Below, one piece after another: positions 37,312 to 49,122 of a stretch of DNA of 64,000 bases; positions within the stretch are counted from its first letter, which is position 1; the number at the start of each line of letters is the position of its first letter. Under the pieces are notes generated by a model, which worked only from the letters and a program-made list of their open reading frames with translations, was not told the DNA's origin and searched no databases. This DNA is from Uranotaenia lowii. Taxonomy: Eukaryota; Arthropoda; Insecta; Diptera; Culicidae. The DNA lies in NCBI RefSeq assembly GCF_029784155.1, contig NC_073693.1, forward strand, positions 185,959,802 through 186,023,801, read 5' to 3'. A program made the position numbers and the translations under genes.

Positions 37312-38961
37312 GTTAAAAGGGCTTACGTTGAACAGCTAGAATCCCGAGCCTCGGAGCTGCCGTCAGAGGGAACAGTCGAAGAACAGTGGTGTGGAATCAA
37401 GAATGCCTTTATCACGACGAGCCATGGTACTCTCGGTAAAGTTTGTGGAAGACGAAGTGAATGGATGTCGGATGAAACCTGGAGGATGATCGATGATCGG
37501 AGGAAGGCGAAAGTCGGAATTGAGCAGGCATGTACCGGGTCAGCCAAAGCAGCCGTTCGCTTACGATATGCGGAACTGGAAAAGGCAGTTAAACGAGCTT
37601 GTAGACGAGACAAGAGAGCCTGGACAAACTCCCTAGCCGAAGATGGAGAAAGAGCCGCCGCCATTGGAGATATCCGATTACTTTATGACATCTCTCGCCG
37701 CCTCAGTGGTGCAAGGACTAATGCAAGAATGCCGCTAAAAGACCGAGCAGGTCAGTTATTGAACGATCGAACAGATCAGCTCAAACGATGGACTAAGCAC
37801 TTTGAACAACTCTTCCGAGTCACGAATAGCGATGGCCTACAGAATCCGCAGCTCGAAGCGCCAACAGTAAATCGCATAAATGGCGTCAACTCGGAAGCGC
37901 CTTCGCTGGCTGAAATAGAAGCGGAAATCAAAAACATGAAATCCAACATAGCTCCTGGGATCGATTGCATCCCTGCTGAAATTCTGAAAGCCGACCCTGC
38001 CCTGTCAGCACAAATGTTGCACCGTCTTTTCGCTGACATCTGAGATACTGCAACATTCCCGGCCGACTGAATGCAGGGTATCCTCGTAAAAGTCCCGAGG
38101 AAAGGAGGCCTGACAGAGTGCTTTAACTGGCGAGACATAACATTGATCTGTACAACCCTCAAAGTACTCTGCAAAGTGATCCTGAACAGGATCCAGAAGA
38201 AAATCGACGCTACACTCCGACGGCAACAAGCTGGATTCCGATCCGGACGATCATGTGTGGACCACATCACAACGCTACGAATCATACTGGAACAAATCAA
38301 CGAATTCCAAGAATCTCTTCTGCTGGTGTTCGTTGATTTCGAAAAAGCATTTGACCGACTTAACCATGAAAACATCTGGGCGGCTCTAAGGCGAAGAGGA
38401 GTACCAGAGAAACTAGTCCATCTCATCGAAGCACAATACGAGGCATTTTCGTGCAGGGTCTTGCACGACGCTGTCTTGTCCGATCCAATCCCGGTAACTG
38501 CTGGAGTGAGACAAGGATGTATCTTATCACCGCTACTTTTTCTAATCGTAATGGATGAGATTCTGACTGGATCGATCGACTGTGCACCGAACCGAGGATT
38601 GCCGTGGAATCCTTCAACCATGGAGCAACTGAACGACCTTGACCTGGCTGACGATATTGTTTTGCTCGCCCAAACACAACCGGACATGCAGAGCAAACTC
38701 GACGACCTCACCGAAAGTTCCAAGGCAGCAGGTCTCAAAGTCAATGTCGGAAAGACCAAGTCGATGGAGATCAACACAGGAAATCCCTCCAGTTTCATGG
38801 TAGCTGGGCAACAAGTTGAGAAAGTGGAGTGCTTCCAGTATCTTGGTGGCCAGATAACGCCAGATGGTGATACCAGGAAAGACATCGAAACGCGGATCAG
38901 AAAGGCCCGATTTGCGTTTGCGAGTCTCCCAAACATCTGGCGGTCACGCCAGATCTCTTAA
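37312..38961 (+). pseudogene. RTE-like reverse transcriptase domain, interrupted by one stop
   Basis: Connector and RT are open from 37465 to 38043, then a TGA at 38041 (where Trp would be expected, ADI-stop-DTATFP). The frame is open again from 38071 to 38961. RT blocks in order: GIDCIPAEILK (fingers), RQQAGFRSGRSCVDHI, LVFVDFEKAFDRLNH (catalytic Asp), VRQGCILSPLLFLIVMDEI, and LADDIVLLAQ, where the usual YADD Tyr is Leu. The LADD change and the stop mark decay. Confidence 0.9.
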
Positions 38962-39003
38962 CGATAGAAAATCCGAATCTTCAACTCAAACGTCAAATCC
39001 GTA

Positions 39004-39390
39004 TTGCTGTACGGGTGCGAAACTTGGTGCACATATGCGGTAACGACGCGAAAACTGCAAGTATTTGTAAACCGCTGCCTGCGGAATATCATCCGCGCTT
39101 GGTGGCCTGGCAACTGGATCTCGAATAAGGAACTTCATCGCCGGTGTCATAAAAGGGCGCTAGAAATCGAGATTCGGGAACGTAAGTGGAGATGGATTGG
39201 GCACACGCTGCGGAAAGATGAAAACGAGATTTGCAGAGAGGCGCTAGATTGGAATCCAGAAGGTCATCGAAGAAGAGGCAGACCCATAAACTCGTGGCGG
39301 CGAAGCCTAGCCGCTGAAATCCGAACTGTCCAGGGGACCAGGTGAAGACGCTGGCTCCGGATCGTCAACAGTGGAGGTCTTTTACCACGG
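39004..39390 (+). pseudogene. RTE-like C-terminal domain
   Basis: Open to 39345 in the same strand. It starts LYGCETWCTYAVTTRKLQVF and includes NRCLRNIIRAWWPGNWISN and GHTLRKDENEICREAL. A stop after GTR precedes RRWLRIVNSGGLLPRPYAP, so the true C-terminus was about 25 residues longer. Confidence 0.85.
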
Positions 39391-39440
39391 CCCTATGCAC
39401 CGGTGGATCGGCGCGGGATCATTAAGTAAGTAAGTGAGTA

Positions 39441-41471
39441 CAAAAAAGCAACCTACAGTATTTTTCACGCCTGTTTCATTAATGCACGACAAATTTTATC
39501 TATTATTTTGAAAATTGCTTAGATCGTCTTAATTTTTTTTTTTCATTGAGATTTTATTATTTTCTAGGAAAATATGCACGTGTTGCTAAAATTTTATCCT
39601 ACGCCCTTGCACCAGAACCATTCGTTTCGACTAATTCACAATGACCGCGAAGCATTTTGACCAAATTATTTCACATTCAAATAGATCTACAGTATTGCGC
39701 ATGGAGCTCCAACAACAATGTGACTTGACTCATGTTGCCGACTGAGATTTGCTGGGCTAGCTCTCAGCTTCGCTCTGACTCGGGACGGGATGCTTAATGT
39801 ATGAAGCTCTTAACCCACTGTCAGTTACCATTGCAGCTTTAAGCCAAGCCCAGAGCCCCAGCCGAAGAATGCCTACTTAGTAGTGCTGTAGGTAGACTAA
39901 TTCGCGTGCGTTTTGTAGCCAGATATACCTAGTACCAATGTCTAGCATCAGCAAAGCTAAATTTATGCGATTGTTCATTCAAGTTTACCCACGAAACGTT
40001 CTAGTTTCATCGAATACAATCAAATTATGATTTGTTTGGCTTAATTGAATTGAATCTTTTACTTCGACTTTGGACTCCGTCGTAGCTCGTAAAGACAATG
40101 TTTCTGGTTCTTTGTTTTACAAAACAAATGAATTGAATTTGAAATTCATTCCGAAAACAAGGTTTTCTGTTGTTATCACTATTGCGTAGTTTGAAAGTCA
40201 AATTCAAAACACAAAAGCTTTGAGCCGACAAAATCAGACGCCAAATTATTTATCTGTTTGAACGATGAAATACTTCGTTGAAACAAAACTTAATTAAACC
40301 AAAATAATAGCACTGAGAATAATTAATTGAAGTGAAGTAAAGATAATCATAAATCTGAACTCAAATTGAATATCAGAATTCAAATCAAGAAATCGAGTTT
40401 CGAAAGATTAAAAAATCAAAAATAGGATTCGTATTAAAAAAAGCATAACCATCGATATTTCAAACTGGAACAGTAAATTGATGCCAAATATTTTCCTTCC
40501 AAATGCCACTAAATTTTTTCTACAAAAAGGTAAAAAGAATTTTGAAAAAATAATAAGTAAAGTGTTTATTACACGATTCAAGTTTGGATCGGACGTTCGC
40601 TAACCAGCATTGATCCTCACTCGTAGATAAACAAATTGTGAGTGATAAAGTGGCAATGATTTCAAACCACTTACCGGTTGATAAACGACACTTATTAGCA
40701 ATTTCGTCATTTGCATACTAATAGCTCAACTTCCTGCAGAAATCTCCCTCAGCGATCAGTTTGTTTTTATGCAAAGTTTTAAAGTGAAAATAATTTCTAT
40801 GTCTGTGTCTAGTTATTTTGTTTAAAAGATCATTACCCTTAACGTTAGTTAAAAATAACAAATTCAACAATAATAGCACGAAATTGTAGGCCCTCGAAGA
40901 AAAAGGCATGCTCTAGCGACAATTGCAACATCAAATGCTCATTATAAATTCATCAATTCATATGTCGATGATGTCAGCCAACTGGTATGACAACCTGGCC
41001 TAGCCTGGGTCTAACCATCCGGTATCAAGCAGTTGCAAATTACCGACAAAGATCAACGTTCGCGATTCAGCTCTAAAGGTGAATTCACACCATAGCTGAA
41101 GTAACTAGAAGTGGAGAATAGATTTAAGCACTTTCATCATTCGGAGCACATAAAATTGAGCCAGCACCACCGTAGTACGTGATAGTAATTTAACAAATCA
41201 GGATTTTGTTGAGCGATTTGCTCTTTCAAACGGTACACAGAATGCCGATTACTGACAGTCAACAAGTCTATACGAAAGAAGTTTGTCAAATAAAGCTCGT
41301 GCTTTTCAAAATACCTAATTATTTACCTATATATTTTGTAAACGCGAGCGAGTAATCTAAATTTTTCGATGATGAATAACAATTTTAATTTTATCCCTTC
41401 AAAATAAGTGTTTTTTGAAACACTTTCTGTATACTAGGTTTGCCATCCGTCCCACAAAGTCGGTATAGGTA
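39441..41471. other. Intergenic DNA, nothing supported
   Basis: 39600-39960 has moderate G+C and complexity without an open frame. The rest is A+T-rich with short chance frames. Confidence 0.4.
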
Positions 41472-42024
41472 CAGTTGCGTTCAAAAAAGAATGAAATCGC
41501 GTAAAACTGCGCACCCACTTTCAACTTTGACGAGCTGCCATTTCTTTATCGGTTTATATTTTTTAACGAAAATTTCTCACAATCTAGTTTAACTACCCAA
41601 CTAACACTCTACGAAATTTGAAAACTTTAGAATGACGGGTAACAAAGATAGAGCTATTTCCGTAAAAAAGAGAAATTTGGAGTTGCTTCACTAAACTTGC
41701 TGTATCTTCGACAATTTTCATTCAAAAATCTTGAAATTTGGTCCAAAGATGTAAAAATGTTATATCTAATACCAAGCCAAGATTTTTCAAAATCGATGAA
41801 CGTGATCAAGAATGGTGCCGGATAGAAAATCAGGTTCATTATCGCCCAACATACGATTTCATCTTTTTTGGACGGATGTTAGTATGGAAAACATCGTAAT
41901 CCATGTATTCTTGGTTTTTTCTTTCACTTTTGTGTGAAATCAACCGAGAGAGAAATGGCAGCTTGTCAAATTTGGAAGAGGGTGCGCAGCTTCACGCGAT
42001 TTCATTCTTTTTTGAACGCAACTG
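41472..42024. mobile_element. Tc1/mariner-type MITE (553 bp), complete copy
   Basis: About 30-bp inverted ends start CAGTTGCGTTCAAAAAAGAA on both sides, with TA outside (41470-41471 and 42025-42026). The inverted similarity continues inwards (GCGCACCC and GGGTGCGC, CTGCCATTTC and GAAATGGCAG). CAGT ends and a TA target are typical of Tc1/mariner. There is no transposase frame. A second, right-truncated copy starts at 53889. Confidence 0.88.
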
Positions 42025-42576
42025 TATGTCCCCCATTTTTTTTAACTAAGTTTTCAAATATAAAATTAGTTTTCGAGAATTTAATTCGATTGCCAGATTA
42101 AAACTGCAAAAAAGAAATGAGATGGATGTTTTTATATGATCTCTCATTCCTTTAAACACGATATTTTTAAATTTTGCGATGTAATTCACAATTAAGCAAT
42201 TCGTTGGTGCTATTTCATTTTTACATAGAACAAAAACCCAAGAAAGTTAATAAAATATTATTTCTTCAAAAATGCACCTTAGGATGGGCATCGAAAAGGG
42301 TCATGCGGAGTTTCGAATTACCTATTTTTTCGATTTGCACAAAAAACTGACCTGCGCAAAATTTCAGCGCAATAGATCTTGAGTCAGGAGTTCCTCAAAG
42401 AGCTCAAAGTCACACACCCTAAAAATTACATAGGGAAATCGTGGAAATTTTTTTTTATATGTATGCCTCATGATTTGAGAAAGCATAAAACTATGAGATT
42501 TGGTGTCATCTCAAATTTTTGGCCAAAATTAGACTTTCTGGGGATCAGATGATTTTAGAAAAATCGGTGGCTCTAC
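42025..42576. other. Unassigned A+T-rich spacer
   Basis: No open frame and no repeat ends are recognised. Confidence 0.4.
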
Positions 42577-43086
42577 AGTAGGGTGTCCCAAAATTTCATA
42601 ATGTCTTGGAATCTGGGGGCTCAACCCCCTAATGACAGATTTGTGTGTAGAGCAAACTTTAGTATGGGGCCAACTAAAAAAACATGTTTAGAGGTTCCGC
42701 AAACGCGATCTTAAAAAAAACAAACCTCATTTTTCAAAGATTCGATTTAAAAAAAACCTTGGGTCCTAAAATTTTCATAAGCTTATACATTTTATATTTT
42801 TTTAGTTTTTTTTTTTTGGATAAAAAAAACTACATGTTTAAAAATATACAATTGATTCATTTAATATTTTGAAACATTAGTCTTTAATCAAAAAAAATTA
42901 AAATTAAAAAATATAAAAGATATAGTCGGGATTCGACCTGACCGAACTGAACGCCAAATTGAAAAATCTGAGTTATATAGTGTAGGCAACTTGAAATAAA
43001 TAATAGGTGGTATGAATAAGAAAATAGCATTTGCTTCGATAGCTTTTACTAAGCTAGAACTTTAGAATGGCAAAATTTGAAAGTAT

Positions 43087-44498
43087 TTGTTCAAGTAGAT
43101 ATGAAAAAGCAGAGTAGAACATTTACTTTCAACCAGCTCCGGATTAAAAATATGCATGCCATTCGAAGTATTTGACTCACAAAACTGCTCGAAAATAGCA
43201 AAAGCAATTACTAAAGCTTTATTCATATCAGCCAACCGATTTGTCCAATTCCCAACCGGCAGTGTTCGGCACAAAAACGCTAATCCGCTAATCGCTAGTT
43301 AGTCCGATAACTTTTTGTTAGCGGTTTAATTTTGCCGCTAAATTTTGATTGAGCTAGCGAATTAAAAAGTTCCGCTATTTTTGGTTCCGCTAAATGAAGA
43401 ACGCTAACTTCCATTTACTTGTTTCAAATTCACAAATTATTACTGATAAAAGTATACTTTTTGTTATTTGACAAGTAAAGGAGACATCGGGCATCATTTT
43501 TACACCAATATGCGCTCCGAGTGAAAATGGTCACTTCGAATGGTCTCAGGGCAGAAGTGCCTCATACAGATTCACTTTTTTTTCTCTTTAAGTACTTCTT
43601 TTCTCAACATTCTCAGACAAACAATTCAATAAATATTGTTAAACAGTATTAAACTATTTTAAACATCATTTTTATAATTCAAAGCTAGAAGGTCAATTTT
43701 TATATATTGTTTTTTGCTTGCAAAAGTACAGTTAACGGCCTACTTGATCAATATTTTACGTGACTTTAGCATGGTCGTCCACATGCGGTGATTTGTTGAA
43801 ATGTGATTTTTAAGTTAATCGATGGATTTTCAAAAGCTTTTCCAAATTTCTAAGTTTTTTTAGATCTCACATTACTATCTCACACGGCAAGTATCTAATA
43901 ATAAATGTTGGAAAAATCCGATTTTTACAAGTTGTTTTAAGTGGATGAGATATTTACTTTTCACAAAGCAGTTTTTACAAGTATTTCAAATCAGGTAAAA
44001 TAAATATAAGACAGTATTTATCACCATAGAATGAATTTGTATTTTTTTTTTCATTTAGTTTTTTAGATACACGTTTGGCAATGTTTCTATCATGGGAATT
44101 TTGCGTTACTATTTAGAAGGTTTGATAAAAAAAAGTGAAACCTGGTTAAAGATTTTTCAACAGACTGGGCACAATAAACAATCTGCACTATGTTTGTAGA
44201 GTGTTTGAGCAAACGAATTGAGATGCAACCATAATCCATGCTGTTGCCATTCTGTTTACGTTATTGCTTATCAACAGTAAGCGATTAGCGATTAGCGCTT
44301 TAAGCTTGAAGCGATAATTTTTTCCGCTCATTTAGCGGTTTTAATTAGCGATCGCTAAATTTGAATGAGTTAGCGATTTAATTAGCGCCGCTAATTTTTC
44401 AATTAGCGATGCCGAACACTGCCAACCGGTATATTCGCAAAAATCATTGTAGCAGGCATAAGAAAAATCAAAATTTCGTTGTGCCAAAGTGAACTGAA
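43087..44498 (-). pseudogene. Exon-like minus-strand frame split by the hAT element
   Basis: With the hAT element (43260-44421) and one duplication copy removed, a minus-strand frame is open across the junction: FHLQAFSSLWHNEIL, MIFANIPVGNWTNRLADMNK, ALVIAFAIFEQFCESN, MHIFNPELVESK. It follows a good acceptor (TTGTTTTGATTTCATCTCCAG, read as intron end near 44500) and ends at a donor-like GAAA-GTAAATG near 43120. I do not recognise the protein. It may be part of the outer element's lost transposase or a chance frame. Confidence 0.3.
43260..44421. mobile_element. Non-autonomous hAT element (1162 bp) with perfect 8-bp duplication
   Basis: Inverted ends CAGTGTTCGGCA are flanked by identical CCAACCGG (43252-43259 and 44422-44429). 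The first and last 150 bp are packed with TTAGCG/CGCTAA hexamers in both orientations (for example CGCTAATCCGCTAATCGCTA at 43279), the type of subterminal array that hAT transposases bind. The middle is A+T-rich and non-coding. Confidence 0.93.
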
Positions 44499-44507
44499 AG
44501 CCTGGAG

Positions 44508-45050
44508 ATGAAATCAAAACAAAAAGTGTGTTTGAGTTTAAAACTGGATCCTTCCGATCTATCCGAATCAGCTTCAGACTTTCGTATCTCGGACAGTTCC
44601 TGGATTCTATCTGAACAGGAATCAGGTAAGTTTAAAACAAAAGTGGATGCATAACAATGTTGGAAAAGTATCAGAGTTTTGCAAAATACCATTCAGCCAT
44701 ACTGAACCGAGTCCCTAAAAATTTAAATTAGTATTTTTTTAATCAAACGCAACGAACCGTGAAAATAATGAAGCAAAAACTTAAGTTTTCATGCAATTAG
44801 TATGTAGATACACTAGAGGTGAACACAAAATGTGGTTTTTTAGAATTGTGAAAATTTATAAAATCAATGGATTTAGTTCACTCTGACTGACCGAAAATTT
44901 TCTTTTGGTCAGTTAGAATGATTTCAATTTCTGCTTTTTTTAAGATTCTGAATCTGATGACATCGATAAACCGTTATCGAAAAACGAAAAAGGAATAACT
45001 GTGAAGGTAAAAATTGAAGCTTCAGATGTGGACAACAGTATTTCTGGTAA
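44508..45050 (+). other. Two exon-like plus-strand stretches with canonical splice sites
   Basis: From ATG at 44508, MKSKQKVCLSLKLDPSDLSE continues to SSWILSEQES at a textbook donor (CAG then GTAAGT, about 44627). A second stretch follows an acceptor TTTTTTTAAG (about 44944) and reads DSESDDIDKPLSKNEKGIT, then KIEASDVDNSIS, ending at a GTAACT donor-like site near 45047. Both are acidic and Ser-rich. They lie inside the outer element and overlap, on the opposite strand, the candidate at 43087-44498. Only one of the two is likely real, if either. Confidence 0.3.
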
Positions 45051-45432
45051 CTTTTCATTACACCTCAATTGATTTTTTATTATTAAAATATTCTGAAAAA
45101 CTTTTGATAAATTAAATAACAAATATCCCAAATTGGAATTTTTGAGAAGGATTGAATAGAAAATAGCTCTTCAAGAATGATACATACAACATACTTTGTT
45201 CAAAAAAGTTTGGGTTCACAAATATCCGCATCTTTTGATGGCATCGGCGCGTTAAAAAAATCCCACACCGGGTTCTCATTTTGGTCAGTTAAAAAAAAAA
45301 AAATTATGGACAAAAAGAAAATATCTTGCTAAAGTTTGATACGAGTTATGTTTCATCATATATTTTTTTTCCGTCATTTGGAGGTTGAGCCCCCAGATTC
45401 CGAGACATTATGCACTTATGGGACACCCTACT

Positions 45433-46335
45433 TCAGGGATCGTTTCAGAATTACATTATTAAATAAATAACTAACTGCTCAAAATGACATGTTTATCATT
45501 TGAATGTTTATAAGACATCATGAAATTACTTTTCTCTTCAATAACAATAAAAAAGGCGCGATTTCCTTTGATCCCCCTGTAGGTAATTTTTAAGGGTCAA
45601 AAATCATAACTGGTGCCTCAACCTTTAAATCAAGTTCAATTGAACTAAAGAATTTCACAGGTCAGTTTTACAAATATATCTAATTGTTGGATAACCTTTC
45701 AGTACCCAACCAAGCCTTATGAAGGGTATTGTCTAAAAAGTTGTAAACAAGCTCCTCGATGACAGACAATTTTTGTTGCGTGACAAAAATTGCAGCAATT
45801 CAATAAATTTTTAAAAAAAATTGTCAAAAAGCTCTCCGTTTGGGTAATGCCAGTTGATAAAATTTATCAAATCTAGTGTTCTGAGTTTGTCTTGGTACAT
45901 CTTCGTACCTGAATATTGTCAACTTTTCGAAGGCGATGGAAAGTTTTAGAGAAACATGATATGTCAAAGAAAGGAAGAATATAAACAGCAAGTATGTACC
46001 TATCATGAATTTTTCGAAAAAGATGCAACACAACGGCTCACCGAAATCACTTTCTTCTTTTCGCGCCAATATTTTATTCATGATTGATCTACATTTTTTG
46101 TTACAAAGTTGTTTTAACATTTTCATATCATGCTTATTTTTTTTTACTAACGATGCAGTTGGCAAAAAAGCATTGAAAAGTTTTTTTTTTGTTACGTTTT
46201 CATCTCCTGGGTTTAAAATCATGTTTTTCAGTTATGATATTGATCAGATTGTTCTAGTAATACTTCATCTGTGGTTTAGGTGACTGCATCCTTCTTTTTC
46301 GATTTCCGCTACTGTTTCGACCAAAATACTTCGTA
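45433..46335. other. Spacer with an unrecognised 132-residue minus-strand frame
   Basis: 46222-45824 is open on the minus strand (SLVKKNKHDMKMLKQLCNKK, EESDFGEPLCCIFFEKFM, YEDVPRQTQNTRFDKFYQ). A possible intron (AG-GTACAT to TATTCAG) would remove its hydrophobic middle. No family is recognised and no further exons are seen. It is listed only because it is longer than chance frames nearby. Confidence 0.25.
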
Positions 46336-48052
46336 TTTGTTTATTGTTTATTGTTGTTTATTGTATAAAAATCGACGGATCAAATTTAGATCCTAATGAT
46401 AACTTAATTATAGGTTACATATATAAATTGACATAAAATCTAAGAACATCTAAGTAAATCTTTACTTGTCCAATATTTTTCTACGGAAAACATTTCTGGG
46501 AACGCCGAAGTCAAAGTACTCCGAAAAACGGTTGAAGGTTTTTAGGATGCCTATAAGAGCGCTGTTAGCCCCATAATTATTCAGCCGAACGGGAACATAG
46601 AGTTGCAGATTCTAGTTTCTCAATCCTCGCGGTCGCACGTTGAGAGGAATAGTTTCCAGCAGCGAGGGACAGTCAATCCTCGATGTAAGGAGATCCGCAA
46701 CGACCAAAGCACGTGTAGCGTTTCTTCGGACTTGAAGCGTGTCTAAGTCTATCAGGCGGCAACGATTCTCATAACTGGGCAAACGAAAAGGATCTTGCCA
46801 GTTCAGGTGTCGAAGGGCATATCGCATGAAGCGCCGCTGGATAGCCTCGATTTGTTCAACTCCATTCTGGTAGTAAGGGCACCAGACAGCTGAGGCATAC
46901 TCAAGAACGGAACGGACTATGCTGCAATATAAGCTTTTTAAGCAGTACACATCTTTAAATTCTTTAGCCACGCGAAACAAGAAACCAAGATTTCTGGAGG
47001 CTTTGTCTACAACGTAGTTCGTGTGAGTCTTAAACTCAAGCCGTTGATCGAGAATAATACCCAGATCATTGATTTGGCAACCCGGGAAATTGTTTCATCC
47101 CCGAGAATGTACTCAGCATAAAGAGGGTGTCGCTTGCGAGAAAAAGTGATGATCGAGCATTTCCTGCGATTTAGCGGTAGACAGTTGTTGTCGCACCAGT
47201 CAGCAGGAACCTGCACCTGCACCTGCACTGCCGTTGCAGGAAATCGATGTCGTCTCTATCATTGATGGTGTGATACAGTTTCAAATCATCTGCATAAGCG
47301 AGTTTTGGGCCATCGAGAAGCGACAGAACATCATTAAAATAGATGACAAAAACTATTGGTCCTAAATGGCTTCCTTGCGGCACTCCGGAAGAGCCAAGAA
47401 ACTGTCTCGAGAAGGATTCTCCAGTATGAACGGACAACTTTCGTCCCGTTAAGTAACTCCGAAACCACTCCAGTAATGGTCCACAGAAGCCCAAGCGACC
47501 TAGCTTTGCTAGAGCAATCTCGTGGTTTACTTTATCAAATGCAGCAGACAGATCTGTATAAATAGCATCGGTTTGGGTCTTCCTGGCATAGCTTTCTTGT
47601 ACAAAAGATGTGAACGTCAGTAAATTTGTGGTAGTTGATCGTTCAGGCATGAAACCGTGCTGATCGTTTGAAAAGTGGTGCTTGCAGAATGAAAAAATGG
47701 GATCCAACACAACCAGCTCAAACAGTTTTGCAATAGCACACAGAGCTGAGATACCACGGTAGTTGTTAATATCCTTCTTATCTCCCTTTTTGTAAACAGG
47801 AAACATATATGCTTCTTTCCACAAAGCGGGGAAGATTGCGCCGTCCAGCGATGATTGAAATATTTGCCTGATAGGTATTAGCAGATGCGGCATAAACCGT
47901 TTCAAAAAAGTGGCTGGTATTCCATCCGGGCCCTTAGAAGTAGAGTTTTTGAGTTTGGCGGTTGCTTTTAAGATAGCTGCATCGTCGACGAGAATACCAT
48001 TTGATAGAAACTGGAGACAATTCGGTCGATTCAGCTGTTTCAAATTTGCCAA
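46336..48052 (-). mobile_element. CR1/Jockey-like LINE, 5'-truncated
   Basis: The minus-strand RT is open from 48052 to about 47200: KNSTSKGPDGIPATFLKRF, YKKGDKKDINNYRGISAL, NDQHGFMPERSTTTNLLTF, IYTDLSAAFDKVNHEIALAK, SSGVPQGSHLGPIVFVIYFN and YADDLKLYHTI (catalytic YADD intact). A frameshift at the CAGGTG-type repeat (about 47207-47228) separates it from NNCLPLNRRKCSIITFSRK. Another follows near 47060. Then KDVYCLKSLYCSIVRSVLEY to NVRPRGLRN ends in a stop at 46612, after which the frame goes on (LIGILKTFNRFSEYFDFGV) to about 46465. The 3' tail is TTTATTG-type repeats at 46336-46362 (CAATAAA on the element strand). The upstream part, including the endonuclease, is missing. Confidence 0.9.
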
Positions 48053-49122
48053 AACTTGATTTATTTTGTGCCACTAAAACACGTTTTTATGTCATGTCAG
48101 CAGGCAAAATCAAACAAAAACATAGTAAATGATGACTCAATTAAAAGTAAAATCGATTAGTTGAGATAGTAAGTTGCGAAGTTTTCAAACAAGGCTTTTG
48201 AAAACCTCGAAATCCAAGTTTTCGTCAGGTTTTTTTCCCGCAAGAGCAGAATCTTACCAAATCCTGATATTTTTGCTTTAACAACCAGCAAATATAAACT
48301 TTGTTTTGCTAGTGAACTTATCAGAAGCAGAGATGTTACAGAGTTCAACTGGCTTAACTTGTAAAACATTGTTTTTTTTTCACAAATTTCATAGTTTATC
48401 AAAACTATTCTGGCGCATTGGCTCGGTACCGGCTGCATAGCTCAGAAGCTCTGCCACTAGCTAAAATTAGTTGTTTGAAGTTTAGTTTACATGACTGATT
48501 GCTGGGCAACACTTCAAGCCTCTCAGAAACAAACTTTCGGAATATTTCAGCGATCTACTCCGAGTTTTTCGCTTATTCAAAATTAATAGAGTGTTCGTAT
48601 GCCCCCATCATATTTTTTCTTTTCTTTTTCTGAGATTTTTATCCTGTGCGGATGATTCATCCCTTCCACCATCATGTTTGAAAAATGTCTCTACTCCAAA
48701 AACCAGGTAAAATAGTAATTTATGATTTTTTACATTGTTACTTGGAATCTAAGCTCCCATCAACATTTCAAGAGAGAATTGAGGAATTCAAAACCGATTA
48801 GATGATTTTTTTTTGACTGAATTAAGTTTTAAAGACAACTTCTAATATATTGGCAATAATATATCCAACGTTCAGTTAAAAAATTAATTTGAGATTGTAA
48901 AGGTGTAAACAATCTCAATCTGAAAAATATTAAAAAAATCGAAAAGCCTGGTTTTCGGACTTTTAGCTTAGTACTTTTCACCTTATTTTTTTTTAGTTTT
49001 TGGCTGAAAAAAGAATTGTTATCTCAGAAAAAGAATTAACATAATGAACACAATTTAATGCATTTACAGTTTTCACCTTAGTTCAGCTCATAAGCGTTAT
49101 GGATGTGGGAGGTTTTTTATTT
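48053..49122. other. A+T-rich spacer, nothing supported
   Basis: Short frames only; no repeat ends recognised. Confidence 0.4.

Larger units (their letters stand above)
36266..39440 (+). mobile_element. RTE-like non-LTR retrotransposon, nearly full length, broken
   Basis: A G+C-rich 5' leader (36266-36560) carries a 26-bp motif twice (around CCCCAGGTCAGGGGCGGC, 36388 and 36422). A single endonuclease-RT polyprotein follows in pieces, with a C-terminal Trp/Arg-rich domain (RKWRWIGHTLRKDE, RRRGRPINSWRR). The 3' end is a short TAAG tandem tail at about 39421-39437. G+C content is much higher than the neighbouring DNA. The clade is inferred from the single APE-RT polyprotein and this C-terminal domain. 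Confidence 0.88.
42577..45432. mobile_element. Element with AGTAGGGTGTCCCA ends, split by a hAT insertion
   Basis: AGTAGGGTGTCCCA at 42577 and its complement ending at 45432 are the outermost part of an inverted repeat of about 55 bp (it continues with CATAATGTCT and GGAATCTGGGGGCTCAACC). No target duplication is evident. Without the hAT insert the element is about 1.7 kb. It contains exon-like stretches (see 43087 and 44508), which could be remains of a transposase or captured exons. Confidence 0.7.

Noticed and set aside
37776..38936. 386-residue minus-strand frame
   Set aside because: It is exactly antisense to the RT of the RTE-like element, whose plus-strand frame has the diagnostic motifs.
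46005..46283. 92-residue plus-strand frame
   Set aside because: Antisense to a slightly more protein-like frame; Phe-rich and likely a by-product of poly(T) runs.
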